Shown: piece by piece, positions 7,713 through 16,197 of the stretch
Layout of the letters: every line of letters starts with the position of its first letter
Position numbering within the stretch: the stretch's first letter is position 1
Position numbers and translations under genes: made by a program
The notes under the pieces: model-generated
Database searches by the model: none
Seen by the model: only the letters and a program-made list of their open reading frames with translations
What the model was told of the DNA's origin: nothing
NCBI GenBank assembly: GCA_017935025.1
Contig: JAGBIL010000022.1
Span: forward strand, 29,273 to 66,634
DNA: 37,362 nt
From: Opitutales bacterium
Lineage (GTDB): Bacteria; Verrucomicrobiota; Verrucomicrobiia; Opitutales; UBA953
Direction: 5' to 3'

Positions 7713-8588
7713 ATGAAACCGGAAGAAAAATCTTGGGTTGTAGGGCTCGGGGAAGTCCTCTGGGACGTTTTTCCCGACGGGAAACGGCTTGGCGGCGCGC
7801 CGGCGAATTTCGCTTTTCATGCGAGCCGACAGGGTTGCGACGGAATTGTCGTTTCCGCTGTCGGCGCTGACGCTCTTGGAGCGGAAATCGCCTCGTTTTT
7901 AAAGCGGAAAAAACTTTCGGCGCTTCTGGCGCGCGTTTCCGAAGCGACGGGAACGGTTACGGTATCGACCGATTCGGACGGCGTTGCCTCCTATGTTTTC
8001 GCGGAAAATTGTGCATGGGACAACATTCCGTTTTCCGCCGAAACCGAAAATATCGCCCGGCGTGCCGCCGCCGTTTGCTTCGGCTCGCTTGCCCAGCGAG
8101 ATTCGCGTTCCCGCAGGACCGTGCAGCGCTTTCTCGACTGCGTTCCCGCGTCGGCTCTGCGTGTTTTCGACGTCAATCTGCGGCAGAATTTTTACACGCC
8201 GGAAATTATCGAAACGTCCCTTGCACGCTGTTCGATTTTGAAAATCAACGAAGACGAAGCGCCGGTTCTCGCCGGAATTTTCGGGATAAATCCGCGTTCC
8301 CGCGAAGATTTTTTTGCTGCGCTTTTTGAAAAATTTCCCGCGCTGAAAATGATTGTCCTTACGCTCGGAAAGGCGGGAAGCGCGGTCGCCGGGCACGACG
8401 GCGTTCGCTCGGAAATTCCCTCCGATACGAACATTCGCGTTGTCGATACGGTCGGCGCGGGAGATGCGTTTACTGCCGGATTTGTTGTGTCTCTGCTTCA
8501 CGGAGAGGACGTGCCGACGGCGCATCGCCGGGCGGCGGACCTCGCAGGTTTTGTTTGTTCCCGCGCGGGAGCGATGCCGGAAGATTGA
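7713..8588 (+). CDS. PfkB-family carbohydrate kinase (fructokinase-like)
   Basis: Cytoplasmic ribokinase-fold sugar kinase of 291 residues. The N-terminus VVGLGEVLWDVFPDGKRLGGAPANFAFH is the substrate-binding first signature region, typical of fructokinases; ILKINEDEAPVLAG follows in the middle. The C-terminal PfkB signature VVDTVGAGDAFTAGF (about residues 244-258) carries the catalytic Asp and the anion hole. No sugar transporter or hydrolase is coupled to it. It starts 29 bp after the acyltransferase gene on the same strand and may share its transcript. Fructose is the likeliest substrate by similarity of the N-terminal motif, but other sugars are possible. Confidence 0.88.
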   Translation: MKPEEKSWVVGLGEVLWDVFPDGKRLGGAPANFAFHASRQGCDGIVVSAVGADALGAEIASFLKRKKLSALLARVSEATGTVTVSTDSDGVASYVFAENCAWDNIPFSAETENIARRAAAVCFGSLAQRDSRSRRTVQRFLDCVPASALRVFDVNLRQNFYTPEIIETSLARCSILKINEDEAPVLAGIFGINPRSREDFFAALFEKFPALKMIVLTLGKAGSAVAGHDGVRSEIPSDTNIRVVDTVGAGDAFTAGFVVSLLHGEDVPTAHRRAADLAGFVCSRAGAMPED

Positions 8589-8633
8589 AGTTTTGAATTG
8601 ATTGCTATCGCGCGGGTAGTATTTATAGGAGGT

Positions 8634-9629
8634 ATGTTTACTGCACGTCTCCTCGTTTTTGTTGCCTTGTCCGGAAGTTTTTCTGCCGTTTCCGTTTTCG
8701 GAGGAACCGGCGGATCCGCTTGGGCTCCCGGTGTTTCTATGGAAAAAGGTTGGATCGACGTGAACAAGGCGCACGTGCCGTATTCATGGGAGGATGCCGT
8801 TGCCGTGGGAGGCGGGAATGACCTTTCGATGACGGATAAAAGTATGTGCTGGGCTGCGCAATCTGCAAATATGCTCCAATATTGGCAGAATATGTATGTT
8901 GCTTCCGGAAGAACTTTGGCTACGGGAACGCCGGACGGCTTCGTGGTCGGGCGGGAAACTGCAACGCGCCGCCAATACCAGATTTTTGAACATTTTGTAA
9001 GCAATTGGACAGATATGGGAGGTTCTTCCACGTACGGAATCCCGTGGTATCTATGCGGAGGATTTTTCAGTGATTATCCGACGGGGGTTTTGTGGTCCGA
9101 GTGTTTCGGAGGGATGGATAAAGGCGGGTTTTTTACGGATATTTACCCTACTGCGGGAGATTTGAACTGGGTCGATTTTCGTTCTTTTACCTATACACAC
9201 CAAAATACCGAGCAGTCATTTACCGATGTAAAAGGTTTCTCGGACGTGCTCATCGGCTGTTTTAAAAATCTAAACGCGGTTGTCGGCCTCAATGTTTATC
9301 TCAAAAATAATTCAACTTCGGGGGAAGTTAAACACGCGCTGACGGTTTGGGGATGCGATTACGATGCGGCGGGAATGATCACTAAAATTTACCTGACTGA
9401 CTCTGACGATGGGGAAGTGGGCTTGAAAACCGTTTCTGTCCAGAGCGGAAGCGACGGAAAGCTCTATCTCTCCGGTTATTCCGAAACCGAGACTGCCCGA
9501 ATCCAGGATTTTTCAATGCTGTCGGTGAACAAGTTTCTTGTTTCCGTGCCGGAACCGTCGGCGTTCGGTTTGCTTGCGGGCTTGGCGGGAATCTTTTTTG
9601 CGGGAACGCGGCGCCGACATCGGAGCTGA
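8634..9629 (+). CDS. Secreted IdeS/Mac-like cysteine protease with PEP-CTERM tail
   Basis: The 331-residue protein has a signal peptide (about residues 1-22) and a domain resembling streptococcal IdeS/Mac-1 (peptidase family C66, papain-like), which cleaves IgG. Counting from this start, Cys72 sits in SMCWAAQSANMLQYW, His234 in VKHALTVWGCDYDAAG, and Asp256 and Asp258 in IYLTDSDDGEVGLK. IdeS has Cys94, His262, Asp284 and Asp286, so the His-Asp spacing of 22 and Asp-Asp spacing of 2 are identical and the Cys-His spacing is close (162 against 168). The C-terminus has VPEPSAFGLLAGL, a hydrophobic helix and an Arg cluster, the PEP-CTERM signal processed by exosortase. AGGAGG lies only 1-2 nt before the ATG, unusually close. 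A TTG at 8598 is the alternative start. IgG as substrate is not shown; other host or bacterial proteins are possible. Confidence 0.82.
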   Translation: MFTARLLVFVALSGSFSAVSVFGGTGGSAWAPGVSMEKGWIDVNKAHVPYSWEDAVAVGGGNDLSMTDKSMCWAAQSANMLQYWQNMYVASGRTLATGTPDGFVVGRETATRRQYQIFEHFVSNWTDMGGSSTYGIPWYLCGGFFSDYPTGVLWSECFGGMDKGGFFTDIYPTAGDLNWVDFRSFTYTHQNTEQSFTDVKGFSDVLIGCFKNLNAVVGLNVYLKNNSTSGEVKHALTVWGCDYDAAGMITKIYLTDSDDGEVGLKTVSVQSGSDGKLYLSGYSETETARIQDFSMLSVNKFLVSVPEPSAFGLLAGLAGIFFAGTRRRHRS

Positions 9630-9645
9630 TCCGTTTTTTTTTACG

Positions 9646-9681
9646 GCGGGAACGTGCAAGGTGCGTGTTCCCGCGTTTTTT
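9646..9681 (+). terminator. Terminator of the protease gene, partly built from the CGGGAACG motif
   Basis: Twelve-bp stem 9646-9657 with 9663-9674, including two G-T pairs, then six T. The left arm carries GCGGGAACG; the right arm has the one-base variant TGTTCCCGC. Confidence 0.8.
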
Positions 9682-9690
9682 ACGAAAAGG

Positions 9691-10314
9691 TCAAAATTTT
9701 AAGCGCAACGAAATTCCTGCGGAATCGGTCGACGGGTCGCTGTTTTTTGCGTCGATCGGGAGCGTGTGCCGATAGTCGAAATCAAGCTCCGCATCCGGTG
9801 TAAGAAAGTAGGTGAATCCTATCCCGCCGCCGATGCCGTAATTTCTCGTATAGTCGGAAATCGTCGCCGCGGAGGTGTCGCCCAGCGTCAAGGTGGAGGC
9901 TCCGTAGAGTTTGAGGCGCGAGGAGACTTCCAAGGGAAGGCGAGCGTCGAGCCAAAGGCGGCGGTCTTTGCTTGTAGGAGTGTTGCTCGGATGGTTGTCT
10001 CTGCCGCCGCCGTAGCGTTCGTAGAGGTCGCCGCTGCTGAATTGTACGCCGTCCGCATTCCCGTCCGTTCGCGTAAAAATCTTTTCTCCGTCGAACTCAA
10101 GAGTCTCGAAGTGCGGAAGTTTGTTTTCCGCAGGTTTGGAAGTCTCACTTACTGGAGTTGCCGTCGGAAGACCTTCGGAGCGTTCCCGCGCGGGAACGGG
10201 AGATCTGTGCTTTTTGCTTTCTTCCCGGAAAATCAGAAAAACGGAAAACAGAAAGAGAAGTCCTCCGATTATCCCGACGAACCAGGCGCTTCCTATTTTT
10301 GATTCCCGTTGCAT
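9691..10314 (-). CDS. Membrane-anchored protein with a C-terminal beta-barrel-like segment
   Basis: I do not recognise a named family. The 207-residue protein has one strong hydrophobic helix near the N-terminus (WFVGIIGGLLFLFSVFLIF), then a charged Ser/Pro/Glu linker. The last 100 or so residues alternate like outer-membrane strands (LWLDARLPLEV, YGIGGGIGFTYFL, AELDFDYRHTLP) and end in SLRLKF with a terminal Phe. The barrel part is too short for a full eight-strand barrel. It may be a degraded or minimal opacity-type porin, or a periplasmic beta domain. The start is supported by AGAGG seven nt upstream. A back-to-back motif pair near 10180-10197 encodes PARERS in the linker, showing how the octamer shapes variable protein segments. 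Confidence 0.6.
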   Translation of the reverse strand: MQRESKIGSAWFVGIIGGLLFLFSVFLIFREESKKHRSPVPARERSEGLPTATPVSETSKPAENKLPHFETLEFDGEKIFTRTDGNADGVQFSSGDLYERYGGGRDNHPSNTPTSKDRRLWLDARLPLEVSSRLKLYGASTLTLGDTSAATISDYTRNYGIGGGIGFTYFLTPDAELDFDYRHTLPIDAKNSDPSTDSAGISLRLKF

Positions 10315-10360
10315 TTTTTTCCTCTTTGAAAATCGCGTCGGACAATACGCTTTTTGTCTG

Positions 10361-10398
10361 AAAAAAAAGCGTTCCCGCAGAGCGAATCACGGGAACGC
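10361..10398 (-). terminator. Terminator of tdh built from an inverted motif pair
   Basis: The stem GCGTTCCCG (10369-10377) with CGGGAACGC (10390-10398) is followed on the minus strand by eight T (complement of 10361-10368). It ends the tdh transcript. The same DNA is upstream of the next minus-strand gene. Confidence 0.88.
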
Positions 10399-10433
10399 CT
10401 ATTTAAGCTTTAAGCCCTAATCTTTAAGCTCTC

Positions 10434-11465
10434 TCAGATATTCGACCAGTCGAGAATGACTTTGCCCGCCGTGCCGTTGAGCATGGCTTCGAAGCCTTTT
10501 TCAAATTCGTCGTAACGGAGGTGGTGCGTGATAATCGGGGAAATATCCATGCCCGCCTGAATCAGCGCCATCATCTTGTACCACGTTTCAAACATTTCAC
10601 GACCGTAGATACCTTTCATCGTCAATCCCTTGAAGATGAATTTGCTCATGTCGATCGCCGCATTTCCCGGAGGAATGCCGAGCTGGGCGATGCGCCCGCC
10701 GCAGGACATAACTTCGAGCATACCGTTGAGCGCGTGGATGTTGCCGGACATTTCGCAACCTACGTCGAAGCCTTCCGTCATGCCGAGTTGCTTCATAACG
10801 TCCTTGAGAGACGTGTTCATCGTGTTCACGGCAAGCGTCGGGCCCATCTTGCGGGCGAGCGCGAGGCGCGTGTCGTTCACGTCGGTAATCACGACGTAGC
10901 GCGCTCCGGCGGCTTTTGCGAGGGCGATTGCCATGATGCCGATCGGTCCTGCCCCCGTGATGAGCACGTCTTCACCGACGAGGTTGAAGGAGAGGGCAGT
11001 GTGCGCGGCGTTCCCGAGCGGGTCGAGAATCGCGGCGATGTCGTCCGGAATATCATCGGCGAGCGGCACGACGTTTTTCGCGGGAATGGCCAGTAATTCC
11101 GCAAACGCTCCCGCGCGATTGACACCGACCCCCTGCGTGTTCGGGCAAAGATGGCGGCGGCCGGCGCGGCAGTTGCGGCAGTATCCGCAAACGATGTGTC
11201 CTTCGCCGGAAACGCGCTGCCCGACCTTGAGGTGGCGGATGTTTTCGCCGACTTTTTCGATGTGTCCGACGTATTCGTGCCCGACGGTCATCGGCACGGG
11301 GATGGTCTTTTGCGACCACTCATCCCATTTGTAAATGTGAACGTCGGTTCCGCAGATCGCTGTTTTTTTGATGCGGATCAAAACGTCATCCGGACCGCAA
11401 ACGGGTTCGGGAACGTCCATCAGCCAGAGCCCGGGTTTTGCTTCTTTTTTTACGAGAGCTTTCAT
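10434..11465 (-). CDS. tdh: L-threonine 3-dehydrogenase
   Basis: Zinc-dependent medium-chain dehydrogenase that oxidises L-threonine with NAD to 2-amino-3-ketobutyrate. The 343 residues closely fit E. coli Tdh (341). The catalytic zinc ligand Cys38 is in [14 protein letters not shown], and His/Glu are in [14 protein letters not shown]. The structural zinc site is [15 protein letters not shown]. The NAD-binding Rossmann loop is [20 protein letters not shown], and [15 protein letters not shown] is typical of Tdh. The partner ligase gene kbl, often adjacent, is not here, so threonine breakdown would need a distant kbl or go another way. It is transcribed alone and closed by its own terminator. 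Confidence 0.94.
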   Translation of the reverse strand: MKALVKKEAKPGLWLMDVPEPVCGPDDVLIRIKKTAICGTDVHIYKWDEWSQKTIPVPMTVGHEYVGHIEKVGENIRHLKVGQRVSGEGHIVCGYCRNCRAGRRHLCPNTQGVGVNRAGAFAELLAIPAKNVVPLADDIPDDIAAILDPLGNAAHTALSFNLVGEDVLITGAGPIGIMAIALAKAAGARYVVITDVNDTRLALARKMGPTLAVNTMNTSLKDVMKQLGMTEGFDVGCEMSGNIHALNGMLEVMSCGGRIAQLGIPPGNAAIDMSKFIFKGLTMKGIYGREMFETWYKMMALIQAGMDISPIITHHLRYDEFEKGFEAMLNGTAGKVILDWSNI

Positions 11466-11615
11466 GGTTTTTGCGTATTGTTTATGAGAATTATTACAAG
11501 TTTGGATGTTGCCCCGAATTTTAGGTCGTTTTCTTTCTTTCGGCTACAAAAAACGCACGCGCTCAATAGGAAAAACGCATTGACGGCGGGAACGTCGATT
11601 TTGATAATCCCAACC

Positions 11616-13916
11616 ATGTATTTTCTCAGAACGATTGCCCTTTCCGCTTTTTTATTCACCTCCGCAGTTCCGGTTTTCGCGCGCCCGGAAACCGTCGAAA
11701 TTTCCGAGACTGAGATCATCCGCGGTCGACAGGATTTCGGCGAAACACGTCTAAATAAATCCGTCGACGGGAACGCACTCCGCATTGCGGGAACGACTTA
11801 CGCGAACGGCATCGGCGCTCACGCGACATCGATGATTCCGATCGACGTTCCCGCGAATGCGCGCCGGTTGCGCGGAAAAGTCGGGCTCGATGACGAAACT
11901 TCGGGCGGAGACGGTGCGGAATTTCGCGTGCTTTCCGGCTCGGAGGTGCTTTGGTCTTCGGGCGTGATGAAAAGCGGCGAGCCCGCGAAAGCGTTTTCCG
12001 TGTCAGTTCCGCAGGGCGCAAAAAAACTTTACCTGCTCGCCCTCGCGGGAAAAACGAATAACGGCGACCACGCGGATTGGGTGGATTTGAAATGGGAAGA
12101 CGGTCAGCGCACAAAAACGAATTCCTCCGGCGCGATTTCCGGAAAAAAATTCGGGCTCAAGCCTAACGTCGAAAAAGACCAGACAAACGCGTTTCGGGAA
12201 ATATTCGATTGCGCCCGCACCTTCGGGCATAACGAAATCGTCCTCGAGCCGGGAACGTATCATTTCTACGCGGAAAACGCGCTCGATATGTCGCTGTGGA
12301 TTTCCAATCACGACCAGCAGCCGACGCAGCAGGTCATGCTTCCGCTCGTCGATTTGCGCAATTTGAAAATCCGCGGGAACGGCTCGACCTTTATTTTCCA
12401 CGGGAAATGCCTGCCCGTGCTTTTCATGGACTGCGAAAACGTAACGCTTGAAGGCATCCGTATCGACTTCGCGCGTCCGCTTTACTCCGAGGCGAAAGTG
12501 CTCGGCTTTAAAAACGGAAAAACGATTGTTTCTATCGATAAAAAGGCGTTCCCGTACGAAATTCGGGACGGACGCCTCTTTTTCGTCGGTGAAAATTACC
12601 CGCTCCAACCGATTCAATCCGTCATCGCATTTCGCGAAGGTACGAAAAATATCGTTTCCAATACGGCAGACATCGGTTGCGGGAGCGACGTTACGGTGCT
12701 GCCCGGCGGAAAAATCGCATTGCACCGCGATTTCAGCAAAGACGGCGACGGCGTGGCGGTCGGCGACACGCTCACGCTTCGCACCTGGTGGCGACCCGCT
12801 CCCGCGTGCGTGATTTATCGCGCGAAAAACACCGTCTTGCGCGACGTTTCGATTCACTCGAGCTTCGGAATGACGCTTCTCGCCCAGCGCTCGGAAAACA
12901 TCAAAATCGAGGGGACGAAAACCGCCGAGGATCAAACAAGCGGTATGTTCCCGCGTCCCGAAACCGGGCGCGTGTATTCCGCGAGCGCCGACGCAACCCA
13001 CTTTTCCAACGTAAAAGGCAAAGTCATCGTCAAAAATTCTTTCTTTGAAACCATGATGGACGACGCGATCAACGTCCACTCAACGTGTTTGGACATCGCG
13101 GAAATCCTCGCTCCGGACACGATTCGTTGCCGCTACCGCCACGGGCAAGCCATCGGTTTTGAGCTTTTTGAATCTGGCGAAAATCTGCGTTTCATCGCGG
13201 GAAAAACGCTCGAAAATTCCACGGAAACCGTTCCCGTGAAATCCGTTCGCCGCATTTCGCCGACGGAAGTGCTGATTACGCTTAAAGAAGCCGTTCCCGC
13301 GAACGTAAAGCCGGGCGACGCCGTGGAAAACGCCGATTATCAGCCGGAAGTCGTTTTCTGCGGGAACATCGTCCGGAACAACCGCGCCCGCGGAGCGCTG
13401 TTCACGACGCCACGCAAAGTCGTCGTTGAAGGCAATGTTTTCAAAAACGTCGCCGGCTCTGCGATTCTGCTCGCGGGCGACGCACAGGGCTGGTACGAAA
13501 GCGGCGCCTGCGAAGACGTGGTGATTCGCAACAATCTTTTTATAAACAATCTGACATCGCGTTTCCAATTTACGAACGCAGTCATTTCGATTTATCCTGA
13601 AGTGCGCGATCTCGCTTCGCAAAAGCGTTTTTACCACCGCAATATCGACATTTCAAACAATGTGTTTCACACGTTCGACGTGCCGCTGCTCTTCGCTATT
13701 TCGACGGAAAAAATCAAATTCACGGACAATCGGATTTTCTATAACGCCGATTTTAAAGGCTGGAAACAACCGCCGTTTCACTTCCGCCGTTGCTCGGATA
13801 TTCTGATTCGCGGGAACAAAGTGGAGGGCGTTGACTCTTCCGGTTTGAAACCGCAAAGCTGGTCGCTGAAAGATTGCCGCCTCGAACTCACGGCTCCCGA
13901 TGAAGTGAAATTCTAA
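11616..13916 (+). CDS. Secreted GH110 alpha-1,3-galactosidase with NPCBM domain
   Basis: A 766-residue exo-enzyme with signal peptide (MYFLRTIALSAFLFTSAVPVFA) expected to remove terminal alpha-1,3-galactose, as in blood-group B or linear Galili-type glycans. Residues about 26-145 form an NPCBM carbohydrate-binding module (YANGIGAHATSMIPIDV, GLDDETSGG, LYLLALAG). From about residue 160 on it is a right-handed beta-helix of family GH110: the first turns have FGHNEIVLEPGTYHF. The motif MMDDAINVHSTCL contains the adjacent Asp482-Asp483 that correspond to the GH110 acidic pair. Repeated short strands such as NITN/GNxF follow. Whether it needs fucosylated B antigen or acts on linear alpha-Gal is not decided by the sequence. 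The upstream extension of the frame overlaps tdh and is not coding. Sugar released could feed central metabolism; no transporter is adjacent. Confidence 0.87.
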   Translation: MYFLRTIALSAFLFTSAVPVFARPETVEISETEIIRGRQDFGETRLNKSVDGNALRIAGTTYANGIGAHATSMIPIDVPANARRLRGKVGLDDETSGGDGAEFRVLSGSEVLWSSGVMKSGEPAKAFSVSVPQGAKKLYLLALAGKTNNGDHADWVDLKWEDGQRTKTNSSGAISGKKFGLKPNVEKDQTNAFREIFDCARTFGHNEIVLEPGTYHFYAENALDMSLWISNHDQQPTQQVMLPLVDLRNLKIRGNGSTFIFHGKCLPVLFMDCENVTLEGIRIDFARPLYSEAKVLGFKNGKTIVSIDKKAFPYEIRDGRLFFVGENYPLQPIQSVIAFREGTKNIVSNTADIGCGSDVTVLPGGKIALHRDFSKDGDGVAVGDTLTLRTWWRPAPACVIYRAKNTVLRDVSIHSSFGMTLLAQRSENIKIEGTKTAEDQTSGMFPRPETGRVYSASADATHFSNVKGKVIVKNSFFETMMDDAINVHSTCLDIAEILAPDTIRCRYRHGQAIGFELFESGENLRFIAGKTLENSTETVPVKSVRRISPTEVLITLKEAVPANVKPGDAVENADYQPEVVFCGNIVRNNRARGALFTTPRKVVVEGNVFKNVAGSAILLAGDAQGWYESGACEDVVIRNNLFINNLTSRFQFTNAVISIYPEVRDLASQKRFYHRNIDISNNVFHTFDVPLLFAISTEKIKFTDNRIFYNADFKGWKQPPFHFRRCSDILIRGNKVEGVDSSGLKPQSWSLKDCRLELTAPDEVKF

Positions 13917-14024
13917 GCGCGTTCCTTTTCAAACGAAAGAACGCAAAACCATCGGAGAAGCGGACTCCGGACGCTTCCACGGGAACGTACGAAGTTTTTT
14001 CAACTACGGAATTTATTTATTGGA

Positions 14025-14056
14025 GGACAGCCGTCTCGGCTGTCCCTTTTTGTTTT
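14025..14056 (+). terminator. Terminator/hairpin element GGACAGCCG-TCT-CGGCTGTCC
   Basis: A perfect 9-bp stem (14025-14033 with 14037-14045), triloop TCT and a T-rich tail. It is about 110 bp after the galactosidase gene and could end it. The same element with shared 3' flank (TTTTTGTTT then CAAC.CAA) recurs on the opposite strand at about 21819-21860, so it also belongs to a dispersed hairpin family. The rest of 13917-14145 has degenerate text like TTCCGTGGCTTCGTGTCTCC and no gene. Confidence 0.75.
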
Positions 14057-14145
14057 TCAACACAAGGTTTTTTACATAAATCCTATAAAATTCCGTGGCT
14101 TCGTGTCTCCGTGAGAGAATTTTGTCCTTTTCCCCGCTTCGTATT

Positions 14146-14439
14146 TTATTTTCCGGAGAGGTCCGCCTTTACCTGTCGGGCGCGGGCTGCCTGACGGCGC
14201 AACGCGGGAAGTTTTCGCTTTTTCTCCGCCGGATTCATCAGGTCCGTGCGTTTCCCCTGCGAAAAATCCACGCTTTCCGCCTCCAATTTAAACCCGAAAT
14301 CCCGATTTAACTTCTCTATCACCGCAATCCGGGCAAACGCCGTAAAATTCTTCATACTCTGACACGAGCGATACACCTCGAGCACCTTTTTGGGCATCGA
14401 TAAATTGAATCTCTCTGACGTTTGCGTGCTTTTGGACAT
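14146..14439 (-). CDS. Small protein with a ribbon-helix-helix-like N-terminus
   Basis: A 97-residue protein. The N-terminal part, SERFNLSMPKKVLEVYRSC followed by two helices (NFTAFARIAVIEKLNRDFGF), resembles the strand-helix-helix layout of CopG/MetJ-type DNA-binding proteins. The C-terminal half is very basic (KKRKLPALRRQAARARQ). No ribosome-binding site is evident and there is no obvious toxin partner. It lies at the left edge of the motif-free stretch. An overlapping frame at 14288-14500 (CPDCGD) was not preferred. It may be a regulator or a remnant of a mobile unit; moderate confidence that it is a real gene. Confidence 0.45.
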   Translation of the reverse strand: MSKSTQTSERFNLSMPKKVLEVYRSCQSMKNFTAFARIAVIEKLNRDFGFKLEAESVDFSQGKRTDLMNPAEKKRKLPALRRQAARARQVKADLSGK

Positions 14440-14678
14440 TGCGCAAAGTCAAATCGCGTCGGCGTGCTTTTTCCAAAAGAATGTATTTGACCCTGCGCAT
14501 AGTCTAACTACAATCCCCACTAAACTTTACGCAGGGGTGCGCACTTCTGACAAATGCCCCTTTAACCGACATTTCGCGAACATTCGTCCCTTCGCGCCGA
14601 GTTTCTCCGCCTTGGAGTTCCCGTAACTCCCCGGTTAGGCGGGGATTCTGATTTCATAAATCTAATAAAGAGAAGCCA

Positions 14679-15701
14679 ATGTGCACAGAAAACGCAATTA
14701 CCCCTAAGACAAACATTTACCGTTACATGTCCCTTGTGCGGTTTATTCAACTTCTTGAAGAGGGATTTTTCATTTCGACGGCAAATAACTTTGAAGACGC
14801 TTACGATGCCAAAATCCCTCATTCTGCCCTTACGGAAGAGGCGAAGCTTCACAAAAAGAATCTTAACGAACGGATAAATCAAATTTTTAGTGAGGCTACA
14901 GAAAGAAGCTGTGTAGAAGGTCAAAGAAAAAGCTCTATAAATGAATTGATACGAGAAGCCATCAATTCCGCAATCTTTCGTTTCCAAAAAGAGTGTGGAA
15001 AATCAACCCATAGTCGACTTTCCGAAGCTAAAATAATGGAGACCGTCGATTGTATCGTAACCGAAAAAGGAGAGCAGGATAAAAAGCTTGATGAGCTCTT
15101 CATGATTCTTGATCAGGAATCCTATGATGCGACACTAATCAGCTGTTGGAATAGGAGTTCTGAAGAATCATATTTGATGTGGAAGAGCTATGCGGAAACC
15201 GGAGTTCGTATTAAAACAACTATTGGAAAATTCAAAGACCATATAGAAGATTACGCAAAACGTTGTGGAAAAAATCTTCGGGAAAATACAGGGGAAGCTT
15301 TTTCAAACGGAGAAGTATACAATCACGCACTTCAAATAATCCGCGAGGGGAAAGTTGAGTATCTTCCACAGGAAGAATTTGAAAATCGGTTGGCTCAAAA
15401 TGAAAGCGACCCCGAACGGTGGTTGTTCAGAAAACTTTATGCATACCGAGAAGAACAGGAATATCGCTTTATATTTGAGGGGCGGGACGGCAATCCCGGT
15501 TACACAAAGAAATTACGGAGTCGTTATGCGAAAGGCTTGGTTGTCCGAGGAATAGACACAATTCCCATCATTGAAGAGGTTTTAATCTCTCCCCTGATAC
15601 CTCCTAATTCTCAAAAAGCGTTAATAAGGTTTCTTGAAGAAAAATCTCCCTTTTTAAAAGGTAAGGTTTCTTCATCAAAACTACCGATTAGGAACAACTG
15701 A
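14679..15701 (+). CDS. DUF2971-family protein
   Basis: A 340-residue soluble protein. It shows DUF2971 hallmarks: NIYRYMSLVRFIQLLEEGFF and NNFEDAYDAK near the N-terminus, ISCWNRSSEESYLMWKSYAE in the middle and LYAYREEQEYRFIFEGR toward the end. The family has no firmly established reaction, and members are often found in genomic islands and near defence or toxin genes. Base composition is clearly more AT-rich than the surroundings, codons are unlike the neighbours, and there is not one CGGGAACG in it. These are signs of recent transfer. AGAGAAG upstream of the ATG may serve as ribosome-binding site. Confidence 0.75.
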   Translation: MCTENAITPKTNIYRYMSLVRFIQLLEEGFFISTANNFEDAYDAKIPHSALTEEAKLHKKNLNERINQIFSEATERSCVEGQRKSSINELIREAINSAIFRFQKECGKSTHSRLSEAKIMETVDCIVTEKGEQDKKLDELFMILDQESYDATLISCWNRSSEESYLMWKSYAETGVRIKTTIGKFKDHIEDYAKRCGKNLRENTGEAFSNGEVYNHALQIIREGKVEYLPQEEFENRLAQNESDPERWLFRKLYAYREEQEYRFIFEGRDGNPGYTKKLRSRYAKGLVVRGIDTIPIIEEVLISPLIPPNSQKALIRFLEEKSPFLKGKVSSSKLPIRNN

Positions 15702-15753
15702 AATGAGTAATCTCCAAAGATCTTAAATTTCAAACAAATACAAGTCAGAATTT

Positions 15754-16197
15754 ATGAGTATTCCGTTCGAAACGAGGAAATTTTTGAGGAACGTGGCTGC
15801 TATCTGCTTAAATTCACTACCCATTGTGAAAGATCCTCTTTGCAGTTCTCCGTCAATCACGAAAACAAATAAAGGAAGCCTTCTGCTCACCTCTCCGGAA
15901 ACAGTAGCACTCGGGCTAGATTTATGGAGGGAATCTGCGCAGGACGGAGAGCCATACGCCAAAATTTTTCTTCTACTGGAAAAAATTGCGAACTGCGGAG
16001 AAGACGACGACTCCATTTGGAATGAGATTCTCTCGGACATTTTACGTCTTTTGAGTGATTCTTCCTTCGAGATGACGAACGCCTTAGACCACTCTCTGGT
16101 AGGAACGGAACTGCTAAGCGAACTGAGAAAAATCTACGAATTTCATTGCTGTATTTCGAACAGAATTCCAAACAACTTAAATCAAAATCTACAATGA
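15754..16197 (+). CDS. Hypothetical protein next to the DUF2971 gene
   Basis: A 147-residue protein without a family I recognise. It looks soluble and mostly helical, with acidic segments (LEKIANCGEDDDSIWNEIL, LLSDSSFEMTNALDHSL) and three Cys. It follows the DUF2971 gene by 52 bp on the same strand, shares its AT-rich composition and lack of the octamer, and may be its operon partner. Its stop overlaps the next gene's start as ATGA (16194-16197). That is probably chance at an insertion boundary, since the next gene has motif-rich native DNA from its signal peptide on. Confidence 0.55.
   Translation: MSIPFETRKFLRNVAAICLNSLPIVKDPLCSSPSITKTNKGSLLLTSPETVALGLDLWRESAQDGEPYAKIFLLLEKIANCGEDDDSIWNEILSDILRLLSDSSFEMTNALDHSLVGTELLSELRKIYEFHCCISNRIPNNLNQNLQ

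Noticed and set aside
12003-13079. A 358-codon minus-strand frame inside the GH110 gene
   Set aside because: Antisense shadow of a confident gene, with no domain or start signal.
14288-14500. A 70-codon minus frame with CPDCGD, possible zinc ribbon
   Set aside because: It overlaps the better supported RHH-like frame, and only a single CxxC is present.
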